From NCBI RefSeq assembly GCF_021728295.1, contig NZ_JAKJXE010000001.1:248001-312000 (forward strand): a stretch of DNA of 64,000 nt, read 5' to 3'. The position numbers and the translations under genes were made by a program. Shown in pieces: positions 18,512 to 31,689 of this stretch. Below the pieces are notes generated by a model that searched no databases, had not been told where the DNA came from, and saw only the letters and a program-made list of their open reading frames with translations. This stretch comes from Pseudomonas petrae. GTDB lineage: Bacteria; Pseudomonadota; Gammaproteobacteria; Pseudomonadales; Pseudomonadaceae. Every line of letters begins with the position of its first letter. The stretch's first letter is position 1.

Positions 18512-19858
18512 TCAGTTGATCTGGAAAGGATAGACCGCGCCCAGTTGCAGGTGCTGCGTCAGCTCATCCAGCGCCGTGCGGCATTCGGTCAGCAATTGCG
18601 GATCGGCCAGATCACTGTCGCTCATGCGGTCGCGATAGTGCTTGTCGACCCACTGCGTCAGTGTGTCGTACAGCGGCGCGGTCATGATAACGCCTGGATT
18701 GACCGCCGCCAGTTCGGTTTCATTCAGCGCCACGCGAAGACGCAGGCACGCCGGCCCGCCGCCGTTTTGCATGCTCTGCTTGAGGTCGAACACCTTGACC
18801 TCGCGGATCGGGCTGTCGTCCGCCAGCAGACGTTGCAGGTAATTCCACACGCGCTCGTTGCTGCGGCACTCTTCCGGCACGATCAGCAGCATCGAACCGT
18901 CGGCGCGGGACAGCAACTGGCTGTTGAACAGATACGAACGCACCGCGTCTTCCACGGCCACTTCACTGCGCGGCACGCAAATGGCCTGGAAGCGACCGCC
19001 GCGTTGACCGAGTTTGTTGTGCAGCTCGGCGAGCATGGGCTCGGTATTGAGGAACGCATCCTCGTGATAGAACAGGACTTCGCCGTTGCCGACCGAGATC
19101 ACGTCGTTATGGAACACGCCCTGATCGATCACTGCCGGGTTCTGCTGGGCGAAGACCACGCCCTCGGCGCTCAGGCCATGCAGACGTGCAACGGCCTGGG
19201 AGGCTTCAAGCGTCTGCCTCGCCGGATACTTCTGCGGCGCGGGGACACGGCTGTCGAACGCGGCGCGGCCGTAAACGAAAAACTCGACGCCGGGCTCCCC
19301 GTAGCTGCGGCAGAAACGCGTGTGGTTGGCCGCGCCCTCGTCGCCGAACTGGGCGACGGCAGGCAACGCCGCGTGGTGGGCGAAATGCTGCTGATCGGCA
19401 AACATCGCGCCGAGCACACGGCTGGTGGTCGGGTGCTCGATGCTGCGGTGATACTTGCAGTTGAGGTTGGCGGCGGTGAAATGCACGCGGCCGTCGGCGG
19501 TGTCGGCGCTCGGACTGACGGTGGCGGCATTGGCTACCCACATGCTCGACGCCGAGCAGCTGGCGGCCAGCAGCGGCATCGACTCTTTGGCGGCGCGCTC
19601 GATGACCTGTGCGTCGTTGCCGCTGAAGCCAAGCTTGCGCAGACCGGCCACGTCGGGACGTTCCTGCGGGGCCAGCACGCCCTGGGTGAAACCCATCTCC
19701 ATCAGCGCTTTCATTTTGGCCAGCCCCTGCAAAGCGGCCTCGCGCGGATTGGAGGATTGCTGGCAGTTGTTCTGGGACGCGACGTTGCCGTAGGACAGCC
19801 CACCGTAGTTGTGGGTCGGGCCCACTAGACCGTCAAAGTTGACTTCACAGGATTTCAT
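18512..19858 (-). CDS. astB: N-succinylarginine dihydrolase
   Basis: Second step of the succinyltransferase pathway: succinylarginine is converted to succinylornithine, CO2 and two ammonia. The 448-residue product has the usual length. It starts at [20 protein letters not shown], the family's diagnostic N-terminus, and contains [20 protein letters not shown] and [15 protein letters not shown], the latter with the cysteine position typical of this amidinotransferase-fold enzyme. A pair of REP sequences separates it from astD, but both are on the same strand. Confidence 0.96.
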   Translation of the reverse strand: MKSCEVNFDGLVGPTHNYGGLSYGNVASQNNCQQSSNPREAALQGLAKMKALMEMGFTQGVLAPQERPDVAGLRKLGFSGNDAQVIERAAKESMPLLAASCSASSMWVANAATVSPSADTADGRVHFTAANLNCKYHRSIEHPTTSRVLGAMFADQQHFAHHAALPAVAQFGDEGAANHTRFCRSYGEPGVEFFVYGRAAFDSRVPAPQKYPARQTLEASQAVARLHGLSAEGVVFAQQNPAVIDQGVFHNDVISVGNGEVLFYHEDAFLNTEPMLAELHNKLGQRGGRFQAICVPRSEVAVEDAVRSYLFNSQLLSRADGSMLLIVPEECRSNERVWNYLQRLLADDSPIREVKVFDLKQSMQNGGGPACLRLRVALNETELAAVNPGVIMTAPLYDTLTQWVDKHYRDRMSDSDLADPQLLTECRTALDELTQHLQLGAVYPFQIN

Positions 19859-19916
19859 CGGTGAGGCTCCGTGGATCTGTTTTTATGTGCACATTCTTCG
19901 ACGTGCGCTGAACGAC

Positions 19917-20007
19917 CTGTAGGAGCGCGCTTGCCCGCGATTGCGTCGTGTCAGTCGACGAATCAGGCGCAGACCCACCTCGTTCGCGGGCAAGCGCGCT
20001 CCTACAG
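19917..20007. repeat. REP pair, GTAGGAGCGCGCTTGCCCGCG family
   Basis: Two inverted copies of CTGTAGGAGCGCGCTTGCCC flank about 45 bp between astB and astD. The pair could form a long hairpin in the operon transcript. Confidence 0.88.
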
Positions 20008-20010
20008 GGC

Positions 20011-22502
<2,492 letters not shown>

Positions 22503-22624
22503 GCTTTCTCCTCAAGCCGGTGGTTCTGCAACCCCCGGCGAACTCGCTAACCTGCATTACGGCGTCGGCGTGCTACTGCAGCGCCCATCGCCGTCAACTC
22601 ATCTCGCCACACTTGACCCGGCTG

Positions 22625-23656
22625 TCAGACCGCGACGATGCGCACGCTGGCGCCTTCGCCGACGCCCAGCGCTTCTGCCGCGGCCAGGCTCAGGGCCACC
22701 GGCTTGCCGGGCACCCAGTCCAGTTCGAGCATCACCGCGCGGTAATCCTGCAACTGACCATTGGAAACCAGATAAGGCCGCCCGCCTTTGACCGCATCAC
22801 CGGTGCTGACCGTGTCGACCTTGACCGGCACAACGCGGCTCTGGGCGATCGAGCGAATGCCGGACACCCGCGCGTGCAGGGTCGGCCCGCCGTCAAAGAT
22901 GTCGATGTAATGATCGGTCTCGAAGCCTTCGCGCATCAGGATGTCGAAGGTGATCTGCGCGCGCGGATGGACCTGGCCCATGGCTTCCTGCGCTTCATCC
23001 GGCAGCAGCGGCACGTAGATCGGGTAATGGGGCATCAGTTCGGCGAGGAAGGTCCGGCTTTTCAGCCCGCACAGGCGTTCGGCTTCGGCGTAGTTGATGT
23101 CGAAGAAGTTGCGGCCGATGGCGTCCCAGAAGGGTGAGTCGCCGTTGTCGTCGCTGTAACCGACGATCTCGGTGACCACTGAATCGGCGAAGCGCTCGGG
23201 ATGGCTGGCGACGAACAACAGACGGCCGCGAGAGTTAAGTTCCGACCACAGCGTGCCGACCAGTTCAGGCAGCACGTAGAAGCTGGTCAGCAAGCTGTTG
23301 CCGGTGAGGTCGTGGCACTGCGAGAGCACGTGAATCTTGTTGTGGATCTTCAGTTCGCGGGAGGCGTGGACGAAAGTTTCGTTGCGAAAGCTGTAGAACG
23401 GCTCGGAATAGCCCGCCGAGGCGACGATCCCGGAACAGCCCACCAGACGACCGGCTTCGGTGTCTTCGAGGACAAAGAAGTAGGTTTCTTCACCGTTAAA
23501 ACTGACTTCCGCGGCGAACGACGCTTCGGACGCGGCAATCTTGTCACCCAGACGTCCAACGTCATCCGGCAGGGACGTGACACCAATCGGGCTGTCTGCC
23601 GCGAGTCGTTGAACCTCGCTCAGATCCGCCATTTGCGCGGGGCGCATCACCAGCAT
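22625..23656 (-). CDS. aruF: Arginine/ornithine N-succinyltransferase, subunit alpha-type (AruF)
   Basis: Partner subunit of AruG in arginine succinylation. The 343-residue product starts MLVMRPAQMADLSEVQRLAA and has the paralogue-specific segments SQCHDLTGNSLLTSFYVLPE and HYIDIFDGGPTLHARVSGIR. The order aruC-aruF-aruG-aruD-aruB is that of P. aeruginosa. It lies 122 bp upstream of aruG. Confidence 0.96.
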   Translation of the reverse strand: MLVMRPAQMADLSEVQRLAADSPIGVTSLPDDVGRLGDKIAASEASFAAEVSFNGEETYFFVLEDTEAGRLVGCSGIVASAGYSEPFYSFRNETFVHASRELKIHNKIHVLSQCHDLTGNSLLTSFYVLPELVGTLWSELNSRGRLLFVASHPERFADSVVTEIVGYSDDNGDSPFWDAIGRNFFDINYAEAERLCGLKSRTFLAELMPHYPIYVPLLPDEAQEAMGQVHPRAQITFDILMREGFETDHYIDIFDGGPTLHARVSGIRSIAQSRVVPVKVDTVSTGDAVKGGRPYLVSNGQLQDYRAVMLELDWVPGKPVALSLAAAEALGVGEGASVRIVAV

Positions 23657-23730
23657 GGTGTCACTCCTTGAGAAAAAAATCGGGCCGGTTTAACGGCAAA
23701 AAATAAAAATATCCGGCAGGACTGCGATCC

Positions 23731-23818
23731 GTAGGAGCCGGATTGCTGGCGAATGCGTCGGGTCAATCGACATAAATGTCATTGATGCAACGGGTACGCC
23801 AGCAAGCCGGCTCCTACA
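23731..23818. repeat. REP pair, GTAGGAGCCGG(C/A)TTGCTGGCG family
   Basis: Inverted copies, GTAGGAGCCGGATTGCTGGC and its complement ending at 23818, lie between aruF and aruC. Confidence 0.88.
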
Positions 23819-23832
23819 CATTCAGCCCAATT

Positions 23833-25198
<1,366 letters not shown>

Positions 25199-25235
25199 AA
25201 TTGCGTCACAAAGGCGCAGTTTAAACACTGCAGAC

Positions 25236-25327
25236 CTGTAGGAGCGCGCTTGCCCGCGAAAGATTGATCAGGCGATAAAAATGCAGTAGGTGAACTAACG
25301 CCTTCGCGGGCGAGCGTGCCTCTACAG
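25236..25327. repeat. REP pair between aruC and argR
   Basis: CTGTAGGAGCGCGCTTGCCC at 25236 and a degenerate inverted copy ending CTCTACAG at 25327. It may separate the argR and aru transcripts. Confidence 0.85.
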
Positions 25328-25347
25328 ATGAAGGTCGCAAAGCGGAT

Positions 25348-26331
25348 TCACCCGCGCTCGGCCGGCACCGATGACAATTCGAACGGGCTGCTGCTGCGGC
25401 GCTGATTGCGGTCTTCGCGGGGGGTGGCGCCGAAGAAGTTGCGGTAGGCGCTGGAGAAATGCGGCCCCGACGAGAACCCGCAGGACAGGCCGATCTGAAT
25501 GATCGATTTGCTGGTCTGCATCAGCATCTGCCGGGCCTTGTTCAGGCGCAGTTCGAGGTAGTACTGGCTCGGCACGCGGTTGAGGTACTGCTTGAAGATG
25601 CGCTCCAGTTGACGGCGCGACACGCACACGTGCTGGGCGATTTCGTCGGTGGTCAGCGGCTCTTCGATGTTGGCTTCCATCAACAGCACCGCCTGAGTCA
25701 GCTTCGGGTGGCTGGAGCCGAGACGGTTCTGCAACGGAATCCGCTGACGCTCGCCGCCTTCACGAATGCGCTCCACCACCAGTTCTTCCGACACCGCGCC
25801 GGCCAGCTCGGCGCCATGATCACGGGCCAGCACGGCCAGCAACAGATCCAGCACCGACATGCCGCCGCAGGCCGTCAAGCGATCGCGATCCCAGTCGAAC
25901 AAATGACTGGTGGCGATGACCTTGGGAAAGCGCTCGGCGAAATCGTCCTGCCAGCGCCAGTGCACCGCGGCACGGTAACCGTCGAGCAAACCCAGCTGCG
26001 CCAGCGGATACACACCCGCCGACAACCCGCCGATCACGCATCCGGCGCGGACCAGTTGCTTGAGCGAGCCACCAAGGGCCGAAGACATGGACGTCGGCGG
26101 CTCGTCGGCCAGCAGAAACAGCTTTTGAAACCCTTCCAGACGACCGACCCACGGCTCGCCCGGCAGTTGCCAACCGGCGCCGTCAACAGGCGGTTCGGCC
26201 TGCAGAAACGACAGTTCGTAAACCACTTCGGGGTGAACGCGCTGAGCAACACGCAGGGCTTCCTCCGCCAGCGCCAGGGTCAAGGCTTTGGTGCCGGGCC
26301 AGATGAGAAATCCGATTCGATGGGCAGTCAT
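25348..26331 (-). CDS. argR: Arginine-responsive AraC-family regulator ArgR
   Basis: Arginine-dependent activator of the aot and aru operons and repressor of arginine biosynthesis in Pseudomonas; unrelated to enterobacterial ArgR. The 327-residue product has an N-terminal class I glutamine-amidotransferase-like domain (about 1-200) with GCVIGGLSAGVYPLAQLGLL and a C-terminal AraC helix-turn-helix domain with CVSRRQLERIFKQYLNRVPS and IGLSCGFSSGPHFSSAYRNF. The start at 26331 (MTAHRIGFLIWPG) matches the family; the longer frame adds 16 residues. It lies between aotP and aruC, as in P. aeruginosa, and is probably transcribed with the aot operon. Confidence 0.95.
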   Translation of the reverse strand: MTAHRIGFLIWPGTKALTLALAEEALRVAQRVHPEVVYELSFLQAEPPVDGAGWQLPGEPWVGRLEGFQKLFLLADEPPTSMSSALGGSLKQLVRAGCVIGGLSAGVYPLAQLGLLDGYRAAVHWRWQDDFAERFPKVIATSHLFDWDRDRLTACGGMSVLDLLLAVLARDHGAELAGAVSEELVVERIREGGERQRIPLQNRLGSSHPKLTQAVLLMEANIEEPLTTDEIAQHVCVSRRQLERIFKQYLNRVPSQYYLELRLNKARQMLMQTSKSIIQIGLSCGFSSGPHFSSAYRNFFGATPREDRNQRRSSSPFELSSVPAERG

Positions 26332-26480
26332 GGCGTGCAATCCGAAACGTGTCGCTAAAAGGGGTCGCACGCCTGGCATGCGATGGAATTCTGTAACCTT
26401 CAGTCAATGGCTGCGGTCTGAATGACGCGCAGCATGAACCGTTCTGAAGCAAAACGCACCGCTCTCACGTGGCGGGCGGG

Positions 26481-27245
26481 TTACTTCAAACTGCCGGACA
26501 GGAACTGCTGCAAACGCTCGGATTTCGGATTGACCAGCACTTCACGGGGGTTGCCGGACTCCTCGACCAGGCCCTTGTGCAGGAAGATCAGCTGGTTCGA
26601 CACTTCACGGGCGAAGCCCATTTCGTGAGTCACCACCACCATGGTCCGCCCTTCCTGGGCCAGCGCCTGCATGACTTTCAGCACGTCGCCGACCAGCTCG
26701 GGATCCAGGGCGGACGTCGGCTCGTCGAACAGCATGACTTCCGGCTCCACCGCCAGCGCCCGGGCAATCGCCACGCGCTGCTGTTCGCCGCCGGACATGT
26801 GCCCTGGGTAAGCGTCCTTGCGGTGATAGACGCCAACCTTGTTCAGATAATGTTCGGCCTTTTCCAGCGCTTCTTTCTTCGGCATGCCCAAGACGTGCAC
26901 GGGCGCTTCGATGATGTTTTCCAGCGCAGTCATGTGCGACCACAGGTTGAAGTGCTGAAACACCATCGACAGGCGCGAGCGCATGCGCTGTAGCTGTTTC
27001 GGATCAGCCGCCTTCAAGCCGCCGTCCTTGTTGGAGACCAGCTTGAGCTCTTCGTTGTTGAGCAGGATGCGGCCGGATTTCGGCTGCTCCAGCAAGTTGA
27101 TGCAGCGCAGAAAGGTACTTTTGCCCGAGCCGCTGGAGCCGATGATGCTGATGACATCGCCGGCCTTGGCGGTCAGCGAAACGCCTTTGAGCACTTCGTG
27201 ACTGCCGTAGCACTTGTGCAGGTCCTGGACTTCCAGTTTGTTCAT
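26481..27245 (-). CDS. aotP: Arginine/ornithine ABC importer ATPase
   Basis: Energises uptake through AotQ/AotM. The 254-residue ATP-binding subunit has Walker A GSSGSGKSTFLR, the signature MSGGEQQRVAIARALA, Walker B VMLFDEPTSALDP and the switch histidine in MVVVTHEMGFA. The start at 27245 (MNKLEVQDLHKCYGSHEVL) is preferred to an upstream in-frame ATG at 27260. It is the fifth gene of the aot operon, followed by argR after 149 bp. Confidence 0.96.
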   Translation of the reverse strand: MNKLEVQDLHKCYGSHEVLKGVSLTAKAGDVISIIGSSGSGKSTFLRCINLLEQPKSGRILLNNEELKLVSNKDGGLKAADPKQLQRMRSRLSMVFQHFNLWSHMTALENIIEAPVHVLGMPKKEALEKAEHYLNKVGVYHRKDAYPGHMSGGEQQRVAIARALAVEPEVMLFDEPTSALDPELVGDVLKVMQALAQEGRTMVVVTHEMGFAREVSNQLIFLHKGLVEESGNPREVLVNPKSERLQQFLSGSLK

Positions 27246-27266
27246 GATGTCGGTTCTCACAAGTAA

Positions 27267-28379
27267 TCAGTCACTGAGCAGGCGGCCGCTGCGCAACGGT
27301 GTGCGGCCGGCCACTTTGGCCATCCAGAAACCCGGCTGGGCGTAACGCAGTTTTTCGATGGCGAACAGCACGCCGGCGGTACCGGCACAGACGGTGGTGG
27401 CGCGATCGGTCAACGGGTCGATGACTTCGAACAGCGGTTCGCCGGGCTCGACCCACGCTCCCGCCGGACGTAAAAACGTCAACACGCCGGGATGGGGCGC
27501 ATAAATCATTTCGGTGCCTTCGAACGGCATGCCTTCGCAGGCGTCATGGCCGGGTTGCGGCCACTCGCCGCTGATCAGGCCCTGCTCGGCCAGAAACGCC
27601 AGAATGCCTTCGGCGTAGGCCTCGGCTTCGGCCTTGCCGGTGTTGGTCTGACCGCCCAGTTCCAAGGTGGTCGCCAGGCAGGCCAGCGGGATCTGCGCAT
27701 TCGGAAACTGCTTGGACAGACGCAACCACGGCAGCGAACAGGCTTCGTCGAACGAGCTGCCGCCGGAATCTTCGGCCAGCAGCGCAACGGTCACCCCCAA
27801 ATGCGCCGACAACGAACGCCATTGCGGCCAATGCTGCGGCAAGGCGTACATGTGCAGCGAAGCGTCGGTGTCGCAATGCAGGTCCAGCACGACGTCGGCG
27901 TTGCAGGCATGACTGAGCAAGACGCGCTGCATCCCGGCCAGCTCGCTGCCAGCAGGTGGCAATTGCTCGAGCACGTCGGCCATGGCCTGACGGATCAGCT
28001 TGATATTGGCGTGGGGGTCGTCACCGAGCGTGCCCGCCAGCGCCAGGGCGACCGGCTCACTCAGCTCGGTGAAATCCCGATTGAAATTCTTGCCGCTGCC
28101 GTACTCGAAACGTCCCTGGTGGTTGCCCTGCAGCAACTGGCCAAGACCGATCGGGTTGGCGACCGGCACCAGCTCGATGACGCCATTGAGCAGGCCCTGT
28201 TCTTCCAGCTGTGTCAGGCGTTTCTTCAATTCCCAGGCGGTGCGCATGCCCGGCAGCTCATCGGCGTGCAGGCTGGCCTGTATGTAGGCCTTGCGCTCGC
28301 CCTGACCGAAACGGAACACACTCAAGGTACGCTGGGTGCCGAGGTTGCCCCACGGCAGATCGTGATCGATGCGCTGCAT
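27267..28379 (-). CDS. aotO: AotO, aspartoacylase/AstE-family protein of the aot operon
   Basis: The 370-residue product belongs to the succinylglutamate desuccinylase/aspartoacylase zinc-enzyme family. It shows QASLHADELPGMRTAWELKK (His and Glu ligand positions), a conserved NFNRDF segment, and VVLDLHCDTDASLHMY (third His). The C-terminus resembles a biotinyl-lipoyl-like barrel (EPLFEVIDPLTDRATTV). In P. aeruginosa aotO lies in the same place and was not required for transport there; its substrate is not known to me. It starts 1 bp after the aotM stop, so it is translated with the transporter. It could trim an acylated or modified form of arginine/ornithine, but that is inference. Confidence 0.9.
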   Translation of the reverse strand: MQRIDHDLPWGNLGTQRTLSVFRFGQGERKAYIQASLHADELPGMRTAWELKKRLTQLEEQGLLNGVIELVPVANPIGLGQLLQGNHQGRFEYGSGKNFNRDFTELSEPVALALAGTLGDDPHANIKLIRQAMADVLEQLPPAGSELAGMQRVLLSHACNADVVLDLHCDTDASLHMYALPQHWPQWRSLSAHLGVTVALLAEDSGGSSFDEACSLPWLRLSKQFPNAQIPLACLATTLELGGQTNTGKAEAEAYAEGILAFLAEQGLISGEWPQPGHDACEGMPFEGTEMIYAPHPGVLTFLRPAGAWVEPGEPLFEVIDPLTDRATTVCAGTAGVLFAIEKLRYAQPGFWMAKVAGRTPLRSGRLLSD

Positions 28380-28380
28380 A

Positions 28381-29079
28381 TCAGTGCTTCCTCGGTGCGA
28401 GGTAACTGAGCCAGCGGCGCTCGGCCAGCTTGAACAGTTTCACCAGAATGAACGTCAGGCACAGGTAGAAAACGCCTGCGGTGATGTAGGCCTCGAACGG
28501 CAGGTAGAACTGGGCGTTGACGGTACGTGCCGCGCCCGTAATGTCGATCAGCGTGACGATGGAGGCCAGGCTGGTGGTCTGCAGCATCATGATCACTTCG
28601 TTGCTGTACTGCGGCAGCGCACGGCGCAAGGCTGATGGCAACAGGATCCGCCGGTACATCTTGGCTTTCGACATGCCGATGGCCCGCGCCGCTTCAATCT
28701 CGCCCGGCGGCGTGGATTTCAGGCTGCCGGCGATGATTTCAGCGGTGTAGGCGCTGGTGTTGATGGCGAAGGCCAGACACGCGCAGAAGGTTGCACTCGA
28801 CAGCCACGGCCACAGAATGCTTTCACGCACCGCTTCGAATTGCGCCAGCCCGTAGTAGATGAGGAACAACTGCACCAGCATCGGCGTGCCGCGAATGACG
28901 TAGGTGTAGCTCCACGCCAGCAGGTTGACCCAGGCGATTTTCGACACGCGCATCAGGCCCAGCGGCAGTGCAGCGAGCAAGCCGAAGAACAGCGACAGCG
29001 CGAGCAGTTTGAGGGTAATCAGCAGGCCGCCGAAATACAGCGGCAGGTTTTCCCAGACGACGTTGTAATCGAAAATCAT
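28381..29079 (-). CDS. aotM: Arginine/ornithine ABC importer permease AotM
   Basis: One of two inner-membrane permease subunits. The 232-residue product is of the polar amino acid (HisM/ArtM) type with about five membrane helices and the EAA loop, GEIEAARAIGMSKAKMYRRI, that contacts AotP. It overlaps the aotQ stop by four bases. Confidence 0.95.
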   Translation of the reverse strand: MIFDYNVVWENLPLYFGGLLITLKLLALSLFFGLLAALPLGLMRVSKIAWVNLLAWSYTYVIRGTPMLVQLFLIYYGLAQFEAVRESILWPWLSSATFCACLAFAINTSAYTAEIIAGSLKSTPPGEIEAARAIGMSKAKMYRRILLPSALRRALPQYSNEVIMMLQTTSLASIVTLIDITGAARTVNAQFYLPFEAYITAGVFYLCLTFILVKLFKLAERRWLSYLAPRKH

Positions 29080-29765
29080 AGGTCTGCCACCCTCACGCCG
29101 GCCGAGTAACGTTTTTCGATGTAGCGCAGTACCAGCAGCGAGACGCTGGTGATCACCAGGTACATGGCCGCGACTGCGAGGAAGAAAGTGAAGGGTTCGC
29201 GGGTGGCATCGGCCGCCTGCTTGGCCTTGAACATCATGTCCTGCAGACCGACCACGGAAATCAGCGCGGTGGCCTTGGTCAGTACCAGCCAGTTATTGGT
29301 GAACCCGGGGATCGCCAGACGAATCATCTGCGGCACCAGAATGCGGAAGAACACCCGGCCACTGCTCATGCCGTAGGCCATGCCCGCTTCGGCCTGCCCT
29401 TTGGGGATTGCCATGAACGCGCCACGGAAGGTCTCCGACAGGTACGCGCCAAAAATGAAACCCAGCGTGCCGATGCCGGCCACCAGCGGATTCAGGTCAA
29501 TGTAGTCGTCGTGACCGAGCAATGGCGCGATGCGGTTGAGCAGGTCCTGACCGCCGTAGAAAATCAGCAGAATCAGCACCAGATCGGGAATGCCGCGGAT
29601 CACGGTGGAATACAGATCGCCCAGCCATGCCAGCCAGCGCACCGGCGACAGCCGCAATGCCACGCCGATCAGGCCGAGCACGATCGCCAGCGCCATGGAG
29701 CACAGAGCGAGCTGCAAGGTCAGCCATGCACCGTCGAGGATGACGGCTCCGTAACCTTTCAACAT
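29076..29765 (-). CDS. aotQ: Arginine/ornithine ABC importer permease AotQ
   Basis: Second permease subunit, 229 residues, of the HisQ type. It carries the N-terminal signature GAWLTLQLALCSMALAIVLG and the EAA loop QAEAGMAYGMSSGRVFFRIL. It overlaps aotM and lies downstream of aotJ, with a terminator-like hairpin between. Confidence 0.95.
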   Translation of the reverse strand: MLKGYGAVILDGAWLTLQLALCSMALAIVLGLIGVALRLSPVRWLAWLGDLYSTVIRGIPDLVLILLIFYGGQDLLNRIAPLLGHDDYIDLNPLVAGIGTLGFIFGAYLSETFRGAFMAIPKGQAEAGMAYGMSSGRVFFRILVPQMIRLAIPGFTNNWLVLTKATALISVVGLQDMMFKAKQAADATREPFTFFLAVAAMYLVITSVSLLVLRYIEKRYSAGVRVADL

Positions 29766-29790
29766 GTTGTTTGGCCCTCAAGCGCGGGAT

Positions 29791-29839
29791 AGAAAAATGG
29801 CGCAATCAGACGGTGCGGTGACCGGCTGCTTGCGCCATT
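29791..29839 (-). terminator. Attenuator-like hairpin between aotJ and aotQ
   Basis: On the minus strand AATGGCGCAA (29839-29830) pairs with TTGCGCCATT (29805-29796) around a 24-base apex, followed by TTTTCT. It starts 17 bp after aotJ. Such hairpins often let the binding-protein mRNA accumulate above the membrane subunits by partial termination or by blocking decay. Confidence 0.75.
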
Positions 29840-29856
29840 GACGGCTTCAAAACACG

Positions 29857-30633
29857 TTACTTGCCGTAGATGTCGAAGTCGAAGTACTTGTCCTGAATGG
29901 CTTTGTATTTGCCGCTGGCACGAATGGCCACGATGGCTGCGTTGAGCTTGTCCAGATCAGCCTTGTCGCCTTTGCGCACGGCAATGCCGACGCCGTCACC
30001 GAAGTAGTTCACGTCGGTGAAGGCCGGGCCTACGAACGCGTAGCCTTTGCCGGATTCAGTGTTAAGGAAGCCGTCCTGCAGCAGGGTGGCGTCGGCCACG
30101 GTGCCATCGAGACGACCTGCGCCGATGTCCAGATAGACTTCGTTCTGCGAGCTGTACGGCTTGATTTCAGCACCCAGCGGGGCCAGGACTTCCTTGGCGA
30201 AACGCTCGTGGATCGAGCCACGCTGCACGCCGATGTTCTTGCCCTTGAGTTCGGTCAGGCCGTCGCTGACGACGGTGCCCTGCTTCATGACCAGACGGGC
30301 CGGGGTGTTGTAGTACTTGTTGGTGAAGTCGACGGACTTCTTGCGGTCTTCGGTGATGGACATCGAGGACAGGATGGCGTCGATCTTGCGCACTTTCAGC
30401 GCCGGGATCAGGCCGTCGAATTCCTGCTCGACCCATACGCACTTGACCTTCATCTCTTCGCACAGGGCGTTGCCGATGTCGTAGTCGAAACCGACGATGC
30501 TGCCGTCCGGCGCCTTCGAGGCAAATGGAGGGTATGCCGCTTCGATGCCGATCTTCAGGGGCTTTTCATCGGCGAACACTGGCTGTGCCAATACGGACAG
30601 TGCCAACGCACCCAGCAGCATGAGTTTTTTCAT
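29857..30633 (-). CDS. aotJ: Arginine/ornithine-binding periplasmic protein
   Basis: Periplasmic receptor that delivers arginine and ornithine to AotQMP. The 258-residue product has a signal peptide (1-21, [18 protein letters not shown]) and the solute-binding protein family 3 fold: [53 protein letters not shown] and [11 protein letters not shown]. The start at 30633 gives a clean signal peptide; a longer frame to 30768 is not used. It heads the operon aotJ-Q-M-O-P-argR and has an ArgR-type site upstream. Confidence 0.96.
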   Translation of the reverse strand: MKKLMLLGALALSVLAQPVFADEKPLKIGIEAAYPPFASKAPDGSIVGFDYDIGNALCEEMKVKCVWVEQEFDGLIPALKVRKIDAILSSMSITEDRKKSVDFTNKYYNTPARLVMKQGTVVSDGLTELKGKNIGVQRGSIHERFAKEVLAPLGAEIKPYSSQNEVYLDIGAGRLDGTVADATLLQDGFLNTESGKGYAFVGPAFTDVNYFGDGVGIAVRKGDKADLDKLNAAIVAIRASGKYKAIQDKYFDFDIYGK

Positions 30634-30793
30634 TTCTTGGAACTCCATCGGTATAACGCGACAAATGGCAGTGAGCGAAACGCTCAATGAACAGGAGGAA
30701 TCAGAAATTGCGACGCGAGGTGCCAGTGGGTGTTTGAACCCGACAAGCCTTCGGCGAGTGGTCGGCATTTTAGCGGCAGGCTGAAAGTCGATA

Positions 30794-30809
30794 TTTCTTC
30801 AATGCGACA
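30794..30809 (-). promoter_or_regulatory. Candidate ArgR half-site upstream of aotJ
   Basis: TGTCGCATTGAAGAAA on the minus strand fits TGTCGC-N8-AA exactly. It lies about 160 bp upstream of the aotJ start. A near match (last position GA) lies at 30648-30663 in the leader. Confidence 0.5.
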
Positions 30810-31084
30810 ACTAGTTACAGAAGCACATGGAATCGTAATCAGGCCAATTGACATCCAAAAAGCTTTATGCAAGTGCCAGAGATGGCAAACCTATCAACGA
30901 AGCAAATAACGCGCCCATTATTGGCAAAGCCTTTTAATCCGGCAAGTCCAGCGTGGGAGGGGGTTAATTCAAGCCGATGAAATGCTGTGTATTCGGGTCG
31001 AAACGCCCCACGGCGGGGCGCGAGGTTACCGGTTCGACTGTGCGGTAACAAATCGATATTTCCCGATTCCTGAGTCTAAACAAA

Positions 31085-31375
31085 CTTGAAGATCGAGAGC
31101 GTCCGCCTAGGGGCGGACTGTTTCGCCTTCGGCGAGTTACTTGGAAAAGCACCCCAAGTAACCAAGGGTGCTTGCTCCTGGTTTGGCCCTTCCTTCGTCA
31201 GGGTTCCCTCACTTCGACGACGCTCCGTGGGCCCGCGCCGAACGGACATCCATGTCCTGACGGCGCTCTCGCCGCATCCATGCGGCTCGGCCCACTGCGC
31301 GTCGTCTGCGTTCGGCCTGCACCCAAGTCGCAATTGGCGGTGTTTGAACCTTTTGCGTAGGGAGATCAAAAGCGC
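31085..31375 (+). repeat. Inverted-repeat arm A of composite element
   Basis: Non-coding arm of about 290 bp whose imperfect reverse complement lies at 31690-31983. Diagnostic shared parts are TTTCGCCTTCGGCGAGTTAC, GCGCCGAACGGACATCCATG, TCCTGACGGCGCTCTCGCCG and GCCTGCACCCAAGTCGC. The frames it contains are on both strands and look incidental. Confidence 0.85.
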
Positions 31376-31393
31376 GCTTATGCAGACCAAAGG

Positions 31394-31683
31394 CTTCCCG
31401 GCTAAAGCCTGTCCCACAGGGTGTACGCGGTGGTTTGTAGGACCGGCTTTAGCCGGGAATGCGTCGGTGTGTACACCCCGAAATTGATGATGAACGAAAT
31501 GGCCTCTTCCCGGCTAAAGCCGGTCCCACAGGGTGTACGCGGTGGTTTGTAGGACCGGCTTTAGCCGGGAATGCGTCGGTGTGTACACCCCGAAATTGAT
31601 GATGAACGAAATGGCCTCTTCCCGGCTAAAGCCGGTCCCACAGTGTGTACGCGTGGTTTTGTAGGACCGGCTTTAGCCGGGAA
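31394..31683 (+). repeat. 112-bp tandem array of REP pairs
   Basis: 2.6 copies of a 112-bp unit start at 31394, 31506 and 31618. Each holds an inverted REP pair (CTTCCCGGCTAAAGCC and GGCTTTAGCCGGGAA) plus the spacer GCGTCGGTGTGTACACCCCG. The copies are almost identical, pointing to recent tandem duplication. Confidence 0.92.
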
Positions 31684-31689
31684 GCTTTT

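Noticed and set aside
30648..30663. Fourth ArgR half-site in the aotJ leader
   Set aside because: Only the TGTCGC part fits; the AA pair is GA. Kept as a near match in the aotJ site entry.
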